From contig JADJXE010000001.1 in the NCBI GenBank assembly GCA_016716005.1, forward strand, positions 2,183,001 through 2,247,000: a stretch of 64,000 bases of DNA, read 5' to 3'. Shown here one piece after another: positions 44,222 through 52,155 of this stretch. A program made the position numbers and the translations under genes. Position 1 is the first letter of the stretch, and each line of letters begins with the position of its first letter. The stretch comes from Acidimicrobiales bacterium. GTDB lineage: Bacteria > Actinomycetota > Acidimicrobiia > Acidimicrobiales > JADJXE01. The notes below the pieces were generated by a model. It was not told the origin of the DNA. It made no database searches and worked only from the letters and a program-made list of their open reading frames with translations.

Positions 44222-45505
44222 GTGACCGACGAGGGGCTCACGGCGCCCGACGGGCCGCGCCGCTCGCGCGTGTTCCGCTCGCTCCGCCACCGCAACGCGC
44301 GCCTGTACTTCCTCGGGCTGGTGGTCTCGAACGTCGGCACGTGGCTGCAGGCCACGGCGCTGGCGTGGCTCGTGCTCGGCCTCACCGGGAGCGGCACGGC
44401 GCTCGGCATCGTCACGGCCCTGCAGTTCCTGCCCATGCTGCTGTTCGGGGCGTGGGGCGGTGCCATCGCCGATCGCGTCGACCGCCGCCGCCTGCTGTAC
44501 CTCACCCAGTCGCTGGCCGCCGCGCAGGCCATCGTGCTCGGGGCAGCGGTGCTGGGCGGGTGGGTGACGATCGGCCTCGTCTACGCGCTCGCTGCCGCTC
44601 TCGGGCTGATCAACGCGGTCGACACACCGGTGCGGCGGTCGTTCATCGGCGACCTGGTCGAGCACGACGAGCTGGCCAACGCCATGTCGCTGAACACCGC
44701 GGTGATGACAGGTTCACGGATCGCGGGCCCGGCCCTGGCCGGCCTCCTCATCGATGTCGTCGGCACCGGCTGGTGCTTCGTGGCCAACGGCGTGTCGTTC
44801 GCGGCCCTCCTGCTCGCCCTCGCCGCCATCGACCGGACCGCCGTGCACCCGGTGCCGCCCGTCGGTGACGCGCGCGGCCAGGTGCTGGCGGGGCTGCGCT
44901 ACGTGCGGAGCCACCCGGTGCTGCGGCTCACCATGCTCACCCTGCTCGTGGTGTCGACGTTCACGTTCAACTACCAGGTCACCCTGCCGCTGCTGGTGGA
45001 TCGGGTGTTCGGCGGCGGCGCAGGAGCCTTCGGGGCGCTGCTCGCCATCATCAGCGCCGGGAGCCTGGTCGGGTCGTTCGTGACGGCGGCCCGCCCCGAC
45101 GCCACGGTGCGGTTCATGCTGGGCTCACTGGCCGTGCTGGGGGTGTTCCTGGGCCTGCTGGCCCTCGCCCCGACCCTGCCCGTCGCCATGGCCCTGGGCG
45201 TGCCCATGGGCGCCGGTGGCGCCGCCTTCGTGGCCTGCACCAGCGGTCTGCTGGTGGCCAACACCGCACCTCAGCTCCGGGGTCGGGTGCTGGCCCTGCA
45301 GTCGATCGCCTTCCTCGGGTCGACGCCGATCGGCGGGCCGGTGGTCGGCTGGATCGGCGAGGAGGCCGGCGCCCGCTGGGCGCTGGCCGTGGGCGCGATC
45401 GTGGCGCTGGGCACGCTGGTCGTGGCCGCGCTGGCCGCCCGCACCGGCCTCCGGCCCGACCGGGCCGCGGCGCACGAGGAGATCAGCGGCGTGCCGCAGG
45501 CCTGA
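44222..45505 (+). CDS. MFS transporter (enterobactin-exporter-like)
   Basis: A 427-aa permease with 12 helices. FRSLRHRNARLYFLGLVVSNVGTWLQ and the DRVDRRRLL loop match the MFS_3 / EntS-like group, which export siderophores or drugs. GTG 44222 is 48 nt after the PPOX gene. Its final 23 nt overlap the opposing GlsB-like gene. Substrate unknown. Confidence 0.9.
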   Translation: MTDEGLTAPDGPRRSRVFRSLRHRNARLYFLGLVVSNVGTWLQATALAWLVLGLTGSGTALGIVTALQFLPMLLFGAWGGAIADRVDRRRLLYLTQSLAAAQAIVLGAAVLGGWVTIGLVYALAAALGLINAVDTPVRRSFIGDLVEHDELANAMSLNTAVMTGSRIAGPALAGLLIDVVGTGWCFVANGVSFAALLLALAAIDRTAVHPVPPVGDARGQVLAGLRYVRSHPVLRLTMLTLLVVSTFTFNYQVTLPLLVDRVFGGGAGAFGALLAIISAGSLVGSFVTAARPDATVRFMLGSLAVLGVFLGLLALAPTLPVAMALGVPMGAGGAAFVACTSGLLVANTAPQLRGRVLALQSIAFLGSTPIGGPVVGWIGEEAGARWALAVGAIVALGTLVVAALAARTGLRPDRAAAHEEISGVPQA

Positions 45506-45737
45506 TCAGGTTCCACACGAGCAGGACGACGACCGCCCCGACGAACGAGCCGATCAGCCCGCTCGGCCGGAGCTTCACGCCGTCACCGGCGATGAGGCTC
45601 ACGAGCAGTCCGCCGACGAAGGAGCCGACCAGGCCGGCGACCAGCGACTGCGCGTTCGGCCGCGTGCCCATGCCGAGGAGCAGCTGGGCGAGCCAGCCGA
45701 TGAGCATGCCGAAGGCGAGGATGGCCAGGATGAGCAC
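45483..45737 (-). CDS. GlsB/YeaQ/YmgE family stress membrane protein
   Basis: An 84-aa protein with three helices: LIGWLAQLLLG, a Gly-rich VAGLVGSFVGG and a terminal LIGSFVGAVVVLLVW, the transglycosylase-associated family layout. GTG 45737 has GGAG 6 nt upstream; earlier in-frame codons lack a start. Family members are small stress-induced membrane proteins of unknown action. Confidence 0.8.
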   Translation of the reverse strand: MLILAILAFGMLIGWLAQLLLGMGTRPNAQSLVAGLVGSFVGGLLVSLIAGDGVKLRPSGLIGSFVGAVVVLLVWNLIRPAARR

Positions 45738-45890
45738 GGGGAGCTCCAGACGATGGCGGACGGCGTCAGCGCGCCACGATACGACGCCGTGCCGGCACCG
45801 GCGCCACCGCCCGTCCGCATCGAGCCGGTCCTCGCGGCCCAGGTTCACCAGCACCTCGGCCTGGGTCACGCCGTCGGCCCGCTCCGCCGT

Positions 45891-47099
45891 TCAGGCGGCT
45901 CGGGGTGGGGGCCGCGATCTGGGGCGTGCGGTGCGGGCCCGGTTGTGGGGGCCGCACAGCAGCCGACCGTTGGCCTGGGTGGTGGGCCCGCCGGCCTCCC
46001 ACGGCACGATGTGGTCGACCTGGCAGCGGCCGGCGGGCACGTCGCAGCCCGAAGGGTGCCGGCAGTGGCCGTCGCGCACCTGGATCACCCGGCGCAGCGC
46101 CCCGGTGAAGAACCGCTCGCGGACGCTCACCGACAGGGCCCGCCGGGCCGAGTCGAACACGATCGACTCGATGTCGGCCCGCTCCAGCAGGGGCAGCCAC
46201 TGGCCCCGGCCGAGCACCGTGCCGTCATCCAGCCGGCACAACCCGCCGGCGAAGTCCTCCAAGCCGACCACCACGGTGATCAGCGGCTCCGGCCGGCGGC
46301 CACCAGCCGGCGCGGCGCGGGACCGCTCGGCCATGCGCACCAGAGCATCGGCCCGCCGCTGGGCCGGGGTGCGGGCCAGCTCGGCCGACCCCACGTGGTC
46401 GCAGCCCAACCGGGCGCGGGCCTCGGCCACGTCGTCGTCGTACAGCAGGTCCTCCAGACGCTGGAGCTCGCCCTGCACCGCGGTGCCCCACACCGCGTCC
46501 AGCCGGCCCCGCAGATCGAAGCTCCCCCCGAACGTGCGCACCAGGCTCACGAAGCGCCCGTCGCGCTCGCGTCGGGCCCGCTCGGTCTCACCGTCGGCGT
46601 CCACCCGCAACAGCCAGTAGGCCACCGCCTGCTCGAACTGCGCGAACCGCAGCGACCGGGCCTGACCCACCAGCACCGCCTCGTCGCGGGCCAGGGCCTC
46701 CTCGTGCTCAGGGGTGTGCAACCGCACGAACACGTCCACATGGTCGGCGCCGATCTCCCCCGCCTCGAACGCGGCGCCCACCAACGGCAGGTCGCGCAGA
46801 TGCCGGCCCCGGCGCACCTGGGCCTTGGCCGTGCGCCCGGCCACGTTGGCCTCCCGACCCAGCCGGGCCCCCGAGCTGCGAGACCCGTCGTCGGCCCACG
46901 ACCCGCTGGCGTCCCACGCCGCCGCCCACCGGGCCGCCAGCGCGTCCAGCCGGGCCCGCTCCACCAGCAGGGCCACCGCCATCTCGTGGCGCACCCCGGC
47001 CGGGGCCCCCTCGGGATCCATGGCCGCGCACCGCCCGATGGCCTGGCGCAGCGCCCCCAACACCCCCACGTCCCGCTCGGGCGCCACGTCCGCCTTCAT
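45891..47099 (-). CDS. DUF222 / HNH endonuclease (13E12-type)
   Basis: A 402-aa protein. The N-terminal half is the helical DUF222 domain; the C-terminus (about 340-395) is an HNH nuclease with CRHPSGC, CQVDHIVPWEAGGPT, NGRLLCGPHNR, so four Cys probably hold zinc. This is the actinobacterial 13E12 repeat family, found in many copies and sometimes mobile. ATG 47099 has TAGGCT 7 nt upstream, with an SOS box just behind it. It is therefore probably induced by DNA damage. Confidence 0.93.
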   Translation of the reverse strand: MKADVAPERDVGVLGALRQAIGRCAAMDPEGAPAGVRHEMAVALLVERARLDALAARWAAAWDASGSWADDGSRSSGARLGREANVAGRTAKAQVRRGRHLRDLPLVGAAFEAGEIGADHVDVFVRLHTPEHEEALARDEAVLVGQARSLRFAQFEQAVAYWLLRVDADGETERARRERDGRFVSLVRTFGGSFDLRGRLDAVWGTAVQGELQRLEDLLYDDDVAEARARLGCDHVGSAELARTPAQRRADALVRMAERSRAAPAGGRRPEPLITVVVGLEDFAGGLCRLDDGTVLGRGQWLPLLERADIESIVFDSARRALSVSVRERFFTGALRRVIQVRDGHCRHPSGCDVPAGRCQVDHIVPWEAGGPTTQANGRLLCGPHNRARTARPRSRPPPRAA

Positions 47100-47593
47100 G
47101 CCCGCCAGCCTACCACACGAGATCGAACGTATGTTCGACTATTTCGGTACAGGGCGACCGGTCTGGTGGCTGAGCATCGACGGCATCGAGCGGGAGGACC
47201 GTCGGGTGGCGTTCAGACAACTGGACCCGGGAGTCGGGCGAACGACCCGACCGAGCGGATAGCCGAGCGCGACGAACTCGCCGAACAGCTCGGTGGCCCA
47301 CACGTGCGGGTCGTCGAGCGCGACGGCCCCTTCGTGTCAGCCCCATCGGCACCGCCGGCACCGCCGCGCACACCACCTCACCAGCGACAACGATTCGGGA
47401 GTCCTTCGCACCTGGCGCCGATCGTCCGATCGCGAGGTCGTTGCCGGCTCAGATCCGGGCCGGCGCTCCAACCTCACGCCCCACGTGACGGTCCCGGCCC
47501 CAGTCATGGATGCCTGCGCGTCGCTCTCCCCGTTCGGGTGACCGGGAGCCTCGCCAGCGCTGTCGACACGAGATCGCGTGCGTCTCAGCTCTG
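47100..47593. other. 494-bp region without a supported gene
   Basis: Beyond the HNH promoter and SOS box, no reading frame shows a recognisable domain. A 43-codon ORF begins inside the SOS box (47131-47262) but has no ribosome site or family match. Base composition is lower in GC than the flanks and the region looks like eroded sequence. Confidence 0.5.
47107..47138 (-). promoter_or_regulatory. SOS (LexA) box and -10 of the HNH gene
   Basis: TCGAACGTATGTTCGA (47123-47138) is a perfect palindrome matching the actinobacterial LexA consensus CGAAC-N4-GTTCG. TAGGCT (47112-47107) is the -10, 7 nt from ATG 47099. The box covers the -35 position, ideal for repression. Confidence 0.82.
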
Positions 47594-47912
47594 ACCCGAG
47601 AGCGGACGCGGCGGCATCGCTTCCACGGGTCTGCTCGGTGTCCTCGCCGATGAGCGCACCCGTCGCCTGCGAACGCTCGTTGCGCAGCCACCGGTCACCG
47701 TCTCACCCCACACCACTGCCGATCACCCGATCAGTCCGGCCATTGACGGACCTGCCGACCACGCCGACCGCCTCGCCGGGAACCACCGACAGGTCCGGCG
47801 CCTGGTCGACGATCGACGCGTCCCGGTCGTGAGGTGGGGCCACCTGCTCCGGTTCGACCCGGACGAGATCGCTGCCTGGCTCGACGCTGCCCGAGTGCCC
47901 GCCGAGCCGTGA
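47594..47912 (+). pseudogene. Excisionase-like helix-turn-helix remnant
   Basis: An open frame from TGA 47594 to TGA 47912. The last 50 codons read RQVRRLVDDRRVPVVRWGHLLRFDPDEIAAWL, the core of MerR-like excisionase HTH proteins, which also act as antitoxins of PIN toxins. No ATG, GTG or TTG start occurs in frame before the domain, and the first helix is degraded. It ends 4 nt from the opposing PIN remnant. Confidence 0.5.
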
Positions 47913-47916
47913 CCCG

Positions 47917-48200
47917 CTACAGCGGCCTGATGACGATCTCGGGATGGCCGCTGGCGAGCGGCTCGAGGTCGTCGGGATCGCCGGTGAGCACGACGCCGCC
48001 GCCGAGCTCGATCGCGGAGGCCACCACCAGCGCGTCGACCGTGGAAGCCGAACGGGCGGCACCGAGCAGCGCGCCCGCTGCGCGCCCAGTGCTCTCGTCG
48101 GCGGAGGTCACCTCGCCAACGGCCTTGACCACGCTATTGACCGGGCGCGAAGGTCGTTGCGGGACAGGGCGATGACGGCACCGCCGTCGAGGATCAGGCG
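47917..48200 (-). pseudogene. PIN-domain (VapC-like) toxin, frameshifted and internally deleted
   Basis: One frame gives the N-terminal PIN strand LILDGGAVIALSRNDLRAR (from about 48200) and stops at 48108. Another frame gives the C-terminal half VVKAVGEV...VDALVVASAIELGGGVVLTGDPDDLEPLA, ending TAG at 47917. The normal middle of about 35 residues is missing, and the join near 48137-48145 is out of frame. It is thus an inactive toxin. Confidence 0.65.
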
Positions 48201-48522
48201 CTGCGGCGGGGGGCTTGGGTGCGGCGGTGGGGCCCCGCCACAGCAGCCGGGCCTCCTCCATCAGGTCTTCGGGGATCGCGCCCGATTCGGCTACCCCGAG
48301 TAGCAATCCCTTGCGAGCGCCGCACGCCTCTCCCGGCCCGCCAGCTGTTCCTGAGTGCGTTGGTCGAATGCCTCTCAGGGTTCGAGGAACGACTCGGCGT
48401 GACCTTCTCCGTGGATCTCAGGACGCCCTGGCCAGCGATCCGAACTCGCGTCGAGGCCTCTGGAAGCACCGGCCACGCGGGCCGATCGGCCGGCGGTCCG
48501 ACGGACCACAGACGGGCCGAAT
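48201..48522. other. Gene-poor stretch between PIN remnant and glnA terminator
   Basis: No complete gene is supported. A plus-strand segment at about 48335-48450 reads with a helical, acidic composition but has no start, domain or ribosome site. Probably more eroded accessory DNA. Confidence 0.4.
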
Positions 48523-48558
48523 GGGCCGCTGACCCAGGTCTCCCCAGGTCAGCGGCCC
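48523..48558 (-). terminator. glnA terminator hairpin
   Basis: GGGCCGCTGACC (48523-48534) and GGTCAGCGGCCC (48547-48558) form a perfect 12-bp stem with a 12-nt loop, 7 nt beyond the glnA stop codon. Confidence 0.72.
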
Positions 48559-48564
48559 ACTGGC

Positions 48565-49989
48565 TCAGATGTCGTAGTAGAGGGCGAACTCGTAGGGGTG
48601 CGGCCGCAGCCGGATCGCGTCGACCTCGTTCTCGCGCTTGTAGCGGATGTGGGTCTCGATCAGGTCGTCGGTGAACACCCCGCCCTTCTTCAGGTACTCC
48701 TGGTCGGCCTCGAGGGCCAGCAGGGCCTCGTCGAGCGACGCCGGCACCTGCGGCACCTTGGCCAGCTCCTCGGGCGGCAGGTCGTAGAGATCCTTGTCGA
48801 CGGGGGCGGGCGGCTCGATGCGGTTCTGGATCCCGTCGAGACCGGCCATCAGCTGGGCCGAGAAGGCCAGGTACGGGTTGCAGCTGGGGTCGGGGCAGCG
48901 GAACTCGAGGCGCTTGGCCTTGGGCGACTGCGAGTAGAGCGGGATGCGCACCGAGGCCGAGCGGTTCCGCTGCGAGTAGACCAGGTTCACCGGGGCCTCG
49001 TAGCCCGGGACCAGGCGCTTGTAGGAGTTGGTGGTGGGCGCGGCGAAGGCGAGCACCGACTTGGCGTGGGTGAGCAGGCCGCCGATGTACCACCGGGCCA
49101 GGTCGGACAGGCCGGCGTAGCCGGTCTCGGCGAAGAACAGCGGCTCGCCGCCCTTCCACAGCGACTGGTGGGTGTGCATGCCCGAGCCGTTGTCCTGGAA
49201 CAGGGGCTTGGGCATGAACGTCACCGACTTGCCGTAGGCGAGGGCCACGTTCTTGATCACGTACTTGAAGGTCATGAGCTGGTCGGCGATCGACAGCAGG
49301 GTGTCGAAGCGGATGTCGATCTCGGCCTGGCCGGCGGTGGCGACCTCGTGGTGCTGCACCTCGACCGGGATGCCCAGCCGCATCAGGGTGAGGGTCATCT
49401 CCGAGCGGAGATCCTGGAAGTGGTCCATGGGCGGGACCGGGAAGTAGCCCTCCTTGTACCGCGGCTTGTACCCGAGGTTCGGGCCCTCGTCGCGGGCGGT
49501 GTTCCAGTTCCCCTCGATGGAGTCGACCTGGTAGAAGGCCGAGCGGGTGTCCTGGCTGAAGCGGACGTCGTCGAGGATGAAGAACTCGGCCTCGGGTCCG
49601 AAGAACGCGGTGTCGGCGATGCCCGTAGAGGTCAGGTAGGCCTCGGCCTTCTGGGCCACGTACCGCGGGTCACGGCTGTAGGGCTCGCCGGTGAGCGGGT
49701 CGCGCACGAAGCAGTGCAGGTTCAGCGTCTTGTGCTGCCGGAACGGGTCGATGTACGCGGTGTTTGCGTCGGGCACGAGGATCATGTCCGACTCCTGGAT
49801 CTCCTGGAACCCACGGATGGACGAACCGTCGAACCCGAAGCCCTCCTCGAAGCTGTCCGCGGTGAGCTGGCCTGTGGGCACCGAGAAGTGCTGCATGAGA
49901 CCGGGCAGGTCGGCGAAGCGGAGGTCGATGATCTCGACCCCTTCGTCCTTGGCCAGGGCGAGCACCTCGGCCGGGGAGCGCTGGAACAC
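48565..49989 (-). CDS. glnA: Glutamine synthetase, type I, adenylylatable
   Basis: A 474-aa GSI enzyme that makes glutamine from glutamate, ammonia and ATP. The N-terminal FGFDGSSIRGF loop, EAEFF, NGSGMHTHQSLW, NRSASVRIP and FRCPDPSCNPYLAF metal/substrate motifs are all present. Tyr402 in LYDLPPEE is the GlnE adenylylation site. GTG 49989 follows AAGGAGG. It is divergent from a second synthetase, with a 138-nt shared promoter region, and a GlnR-like regulator lies beyond. Confidence 0.96.
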   Translation of the reverse strand: MFQRSPAEVLALAKDEGVEIIDLRFADLPGLMQHFSVPTGQLTADSFEEGFGFDGSSIRGFQEIQESDMILVPDANTAYIDPFRQHKTLNLHCFVRDPLTGEPYSRDPRYVAQKAEAYLTSTGIADTAFFGPEAEFFILDDVRFSQDTRSAFYQVDSIEGNWNTARDEGPNLGYKPRYKEGYFPVPPMDHFQDLRSEMTLTLMRLGIPVEVQHHEVATAGQAEIDIRFDTLLSIADQLMTFKYVIKNVALAYGKSVTFMPKPLFQDNGSGMHTHQSLWKGGEPLFFAETGYAGLSDLARWYIGGLLTHAKSVLAFAAPTTNSYKRLVPGYEAPVNLVYSQRNRSASVRIPLYSQSPKAKRLEFRCPDPSCNPYLAFSAQLMAGLDGIQNRIEPPAPVDKDLYDLPPEELAKVPQVPASLDEALLALEADQEYLKKGGVFTDDLIETHIRYKRENEVDAIRLRPHPYEFALYYDI

Positions 49990-50127
49990 GTTCGTCCTCC
50001 TTGGGTAGGTAGACCGTCGAGCAGCCTGCCGACCGGCGATTTCCCGGCCGTTGCACAAGTGTGAACGGCGCATGAACACGGCCGCCGCCGGCTGGTGGCG
50101 TCGTCGCAGAGCGCGAAACTACCTGCC

Positions 50128-51462
50128 GTGGAGCGCCAGCAGGACTACGTGCTGCGGTCGATCGAGGAGCGCGGCGTGCGCCTCGTGCGGCTGTGGTTCA
50201 CCGACGTGCTCGGTCAGCTCAAGTCGTTCGCCATCACCCCGGCCGAGCTGGAGAACGCCTTCGAGGAGGGCATGACGTTCGACGGCTCGGCGATCAACGG
50301 CTTCAGCCGGGTGCAGGAGAGCGACGTGCTGGCCCGGCCCGACCCCAACACCTTCGAGCTCCTGCCGTGGGCCGACCCCGAGGAGCCGGCGGCGCGGATG
50401 TTCTGCGACATCGCGCACCTCGACGGCTCACCGTTCGAGGGCGACCCCCGCCAGGTGCTCAAGCGCAACCTCGACCGGGCGAGGGAGCGGGGCTTCTCGT
50501 TCTACGTGGCCCCCGAGATGGAGTTCTTCTACTTCGCCGACGGCGACCCCACCCATCCGCTGCGGCCCCTCGACCACGGCTCCTACTTCGACCTCACCAC
50601 CGCCGACGTCGCCTCCGACCTGCGCAAGCGCACGATCCACACCCTCGAGGCGATGGGCATCCCGGTGGAGTACTCGTTCCACGAGGACGCACCGAGCCAG
50701 CACGAGATCGACCTGCGCTACACCGATGCCCTCACCATGGCCGACAACGTCATGACCTTCCGGCTGGTCGTGCGGGAGGCCGCCCTCGAACGTGGTGTCT
50801 ACGCGACGTTCATGCCCAAGCCCATGCCCGGCGTGCAGGGCTCGGGGATGCACACCCACCTGTCGCTGTTCGAGGGCGACGTCAACGCCTTCCACGAGCC
50901 GGGCGACGAGTACCGCCTCTCGAAGGTGGCCAAGGGCTTCATCGGCGGGCTCCTGCACCACGCCCGGGAGATCACGGCCGTCACCAACCAGCTGGTCAAC
51001 TCCTACAAGCGGCTCGTGCCCGGCTACGAGGCGCCGGTGTACGTGTCGTGGGCCCGCAACAACCGCTCGGCCCTGGTGCGGGTGCCGGTCACCAAGGCCG
51101 GCAAGGAGAGCTCGACCCGCATCGAGTACCGGGCGCCCGATCCGGCCTGCAACCCCTACCTCGCCTACTCGGTGATCCTCGCTGCCGGGCTCCGGGGCAT
51201 CGACGAGGGCATGGAGCTGCCGCCCGAGGTCGCCACCAACCTGTTCGAGCTCACCACCGAGGAGCTGGCCGCGGAGGGCATCTCGCAGCTGCCGCAGTCG
51301 CTGGCCGAGGCGCTCGACGAGATGGAGCGATCCGAGCTGGTGGCCGAGGCCCTGGGCGAGCACATCTTCGAGTGGTTCCTGCGGAACAAGCGCTCGGAGT
51401 GGCAGGCCTACAAGACCCAGGTCACGCCGTTCGAGCTGGAGCGCTACCTCCCGAGCGTGTAG
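50128..51462 (+). CDS. glnA2: Glutamine synthetase, type I, GlnA2-like
   Basis: A 444-aa GSI paralogue closest in layout to actinobacterial GlnA2: FVRLWFTDV-like start (VRLWFTDVLGQLKS), MTFDGSAINGF, SGMHTHLSLF and RAPDPACNPYLAY. The adenylylation Tyr is replaced by Phe373 in LFELTTEE, so control by GlnE is not expected. GTG 50128 matches the start of the family; GTG 50095 would add 11 residues. The glnR-like gene follows after 12 nt. Confidence 0.92.
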   Translation: MERQQDYVLRSIEERGVRLVRLWFTDVLGQLKSFAITPAELENAFEEGMTFDGSAINGFSRVQESDVLARPDPNTFELLPWADPEEPAARMFCDIAHLDGSPFEGDPRQVLKRNLDRARERGFSFYVAPEMEFFYFADGDPTHPLRPLDHGSYFDLTTADVASDLRKRTIHTLEAMGIPVEYSFHEDAPSQHEIDLRYTDALTMADNVMTFRLVVREAALERGVYATFMPKPMPGVQGSGMHTHLSLFEGDVNAFHEPGDEYRLSKVAKGFIGGLLHHAREITAVTNQLVNSYKRLVPGYEAPVYVSWARNNRSALVRVPVTKAGKESSTRIEYRAPDPACNPYLAYSVILAAGLRGIDEGMELPPEVATNLFELTTEELAAEGISQLPQSLAEALDEMERSELVAEALGEHIFEWFLRNKRSEWQAYKTQVTPFELERYLPSV

Positions 51463-51474
51463 GGACCATCCGAC

Positions 51475-52155
51475 GTGGAACCGCTGCTCCTCTTCCCCGA
51501 TCCGCCGCCCGGCGAGGTCGCCGAGGTCCTCGACCTGGCCGGCTACCCGTGGAAGGCGGTCCCCAGCGAGGAGGCGGCGGCGCGCCTCGAGCCCGAGGAC
51601 GGCTGGGCCGGCGCGGTGGTGTGCGCCAGCCACGACGCCGAGGCCGGGTTCGCGATGTGCCGGGCCCTGCGCAAGCGCGAGGTGCCCCTCGAACCGCTGG
51701 TGCTGGTGATCGGCGCCGAGCGGCTCGACGACCTGGAGCTGCGCGAGGACCTGTTCGACGACTTCTGCCTCGAGCCCCTCCAGGGCCCCGAGCTGGAGGC
51801 CCGCCTCAAGCACCTGTTCTGGCGCAAGAGCGGCGGTACCCGGCCCGAGCTGGTGGAGTACGGGCCGCTGGTGCTCAACATGGAGACGTACCAGGCGGCG
51901 ATCTCGGGTCGGCCGCTCGACCTCACGTACATGGAGTACGAGCTGCTCAAGTTCCTGGCGTCGCACCCGGGCAAGGTGTTCACCCGCGAGACCCTCCTGT
52001 CTCGCGTGTGGGGCTACGAGTACTACGGCGGCGCCCGCACGGTCGACGTCCACATCCGGCGCCTGCGGGCCAAGCTCGGCGAGGAGCACGCCAACCTGAT
52101 CCAGACCGTCCGGTCGGTTGGCTACCGGTTCGGCCAGAGCCGCTGGAGCCTGTGA
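51475..52155 (+). CDS. glnR: GlnR-like orphan OmpR-family regulator
   Basis: A 226-aa response-regulator-like protein. The receiver domain (1-115) has lost the phosphorylation Asp (Ala51 in VVCA) and the acidic pocket, as in GlnR of streptomycetes. The winged helix (130-222) reads LDLTYMEYELLKFLASHPGKVFTRE...VWGYEYYGGARTVDVHIRRLRAKLG...GYRFG, very close to GlnR. GTG 51475. Its place after glnA2 fits a nitrogen regulator controlling glnA. Confidence 0.85.
   Translation: MEPLLLFPDPPPGEVAEVLDLAGYPWKAVPSEEAAARLEPEDGWAGAVVCASHDAEAGFAMCRALRKREVPLEPLVLVIGAERLDDLELREDLFDDFCLEPLQGPELEARLKHLFWRKSGGTRPELVEYGPLVLNMETYQAAISGRPLDLTYMEYELLKFLASHPGKVFTRETLLSRVWGYEYYGGARTVDVHIRRLRAKLGEEHANLIQTVRSVGYRFGQSRWSL

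Noticed and set aside
47131..47262. 43-codon ORF starting inside the SOS box
   Set aside because: No ribosome site, no family match, and its start coincides with the operator.
49990..50127. GlnR box in the glnA/glnA2 intergenic region
   Set aside because: Some GTnAC/GAAAC-like bits occur (for example near 50059 and 50113) but no pair has the right spacing on inspection; needs a matrix scan.
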